64,000 nt of DNA from Kordiimonas sp. SCSIO 12603. Its GTDB lineage: Bacteria > Pseudomonadota > Alphaproteobacteria > Sphingomonadales > Kordiimonadaceae. The notes under the pieces are model-generated. The model worked only from the letters and a program-made list of their open reading frames with translations, searched no databases and had not been told where the DNA came from. The stretch spans positions 2,703,520-2,767,519 of the forward strand of contig NZ_CP073748.1 of assembly GCF_024398035.1 (NCBI RefSeq), in the 5' to 3' direction. The position numbers and the translations under genes were made by a program. Position 1 is the first letter of the stretch. The number at the start of each line of letters is the position of its first letter. Shown here piece after piece: positions 63,474 through 64,000 of the stretch.

Positions 63474-63996
63474 CCGGAAGTGCTATCTGGGCAACCAGCG
63501 GCCCACGTTCTCCTGTACCAATACGAACCCTTACAGGCTGTGTTGGCTCAAGATCAGTTAAACCAGCTCTACGAAGCGTTTCTATGTGAACAAAGATATC
63601 TTGAGTACCCTCACCACGAGATACAAAACCATATCCTTTGGTTCTATTGAACCATTTCACTTCCACGTCTTCGAAATCCTCAGATACATCAACATCCATA
63701 CCTGGGTGTGAAAAAGAAGACCTTCCCAAATCTTCTGGCGAAACTGCGGTAGATAAATCAAGAGAATGCACCAACACCGCCTGTCGGCCTCTATCTCTTG
63801 CTACAGCATTACAAACTACTGTTGTACCCTCAGGTACCGATCTCCGTCCCACTTCCCGTAGAACTGAAAAATGCAGCAGAACATCACCGTCATCATCATC
63901 TGCTACAATAAATCCGTACCCTTTTACAGCATCGAACCATTTAACTTTACCAGTAACCTTCTGGCCAAGTTCTTCGGGCCGTTCCTCTGGACACAC
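63463..63996 (-). CDS. Two-domain cold-shock protein (possibly partial at the window edge)
   Basis: 177 residues in the window. Two cold-shock domains are joined by an acidic linker: [18 protein letters not shown] ... [13 protein letters not shown] and [20 protein letters not shown] ... [14 protein letters not shown], each with the RNP1 KGYGF and an RNP2-like strand. They bind single-stranded RNA or DNA and may act as RNA chaperones. The GTG at 63996 could be the start, but the frame continues open to the window end, so a farther upstream start is possible. Confidence 0.85.
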   Translation of the reverse strand: MCPEERPEELGQKVTGKVKWFDAVKGYGFIVADDDDGDVLLHFSVLREVGRRSVPEGTTVVCNAVARDRGRQAVLVHSLDLSTAVSPEDLGRSSFSHPGMDVDVSEDFEDVEVKWFNRTKGYGFVSRGEGTQDIFVHIETLRRAGLTDLEPTQPVRVRIGTGERGPLVAQIALPGDA

Positions 63997-64000
63997 GTCA

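Noticed and set aside
1-64000. Transposons, phage, integrases or CRISPR arrays
   Set aside because: No recombinase, transposase or spaced direct repeats were recognised anywhere in the window.

Overview
The window looks like chromosomal core sequence of a marine-type Alphaproteobacterium with moderately low G+C (mid-40s percent by eye, not computed). Markers are a PopZ/DUF2497 gene, the argS-SPOR-nagZ-scpAB-tatABC-serS-surE cluster, a PAS_5-family protein, a two-domain cold-shock protein and the pcm/tolC/popZ/valS neighbourhood. A Kordiimonadales relative is my best guess, by inference only. I see no IS elements, integrases, phage genes or CRISPR arrays.

Layout. 1-14.9 kb is a long minus-strand housekeeping run: dgt, argS, a SPOR protein, nagZ, an M50-like membrane protein, scpA, scpB, tatABC, serS, surE, an NlpD-like lipoprotein, then yajC-secD-secF, interrupted only by a plus-strand DUF815 ATPase. 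15-20.3 kb carries a PAS protein, erpA, xthA, panD, an unknown membrane protein and ilvD. 20.4-22.9 kb has a secreted metallo-beta-lactamase-fold protein and two paralogous orphan periplasmic binding proteins. 22.9-32 kb has valS, popZ, tolC and a PIMT-like gene, with an extra block (a GDP-mannose-epimerase-like gene and two tandem two-lobed aspartic proteases) between valS and popZ. 32-45 kb holds outer-membrane proteins, a tricorn-type protease, tRNA-Cys, two identical tRNA-Asn genes, a GlxA-type regulator, an OmpA-like protein, a dicarboxylate/glutamate symporter and queuosine genes queC, queE and queF. 45.3-49.6 kb has hspQ behind a textbook heat-shock promoter, a sulfurtransferase, metC and modBC without modA. 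49.6-53.8 kb is a three-gene minus-strand operon: cupredoxin-like protein, membrane EAL phosphodiesterase, porin-like protein. 54-61.2 kb has a secreted PepF-like peptidase, a TonB-dependent receptor and an RTX serralysin-like protease. 61.3-64 kb has tRNA-Arg, a duplicated tRNA-Pro transcription unit, a small unknown protein, a PaaI-type thioesterase, a DUF192 protein and a two-domain cold-shock protein running off the edge.

How it fits together. Much of the window serves the envelope and export (Sec, Tat, TolC, NlpD, NagZ, OmpA), translation and chromosome organisation (ScpAB, PopZ). Several secreted or periplasmic peptidases (retropepsin pair, tricorn, PepF, serralysin) plus a TonB receptor suggest a protein- or peptide-degrading lifestyle. 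The most interesting signals are a site-2-protease homologue whose HExxH is RExxR, the paired aspartic proteases with probable leaderless mRNAs, a start-codon-overlapping inverted repeat, the cupredoxin/EAL/porin operon, a complete tandem duplication of a tRNA-Pro transcription unit, and six convergent gene pairs that end within three bases of each other.
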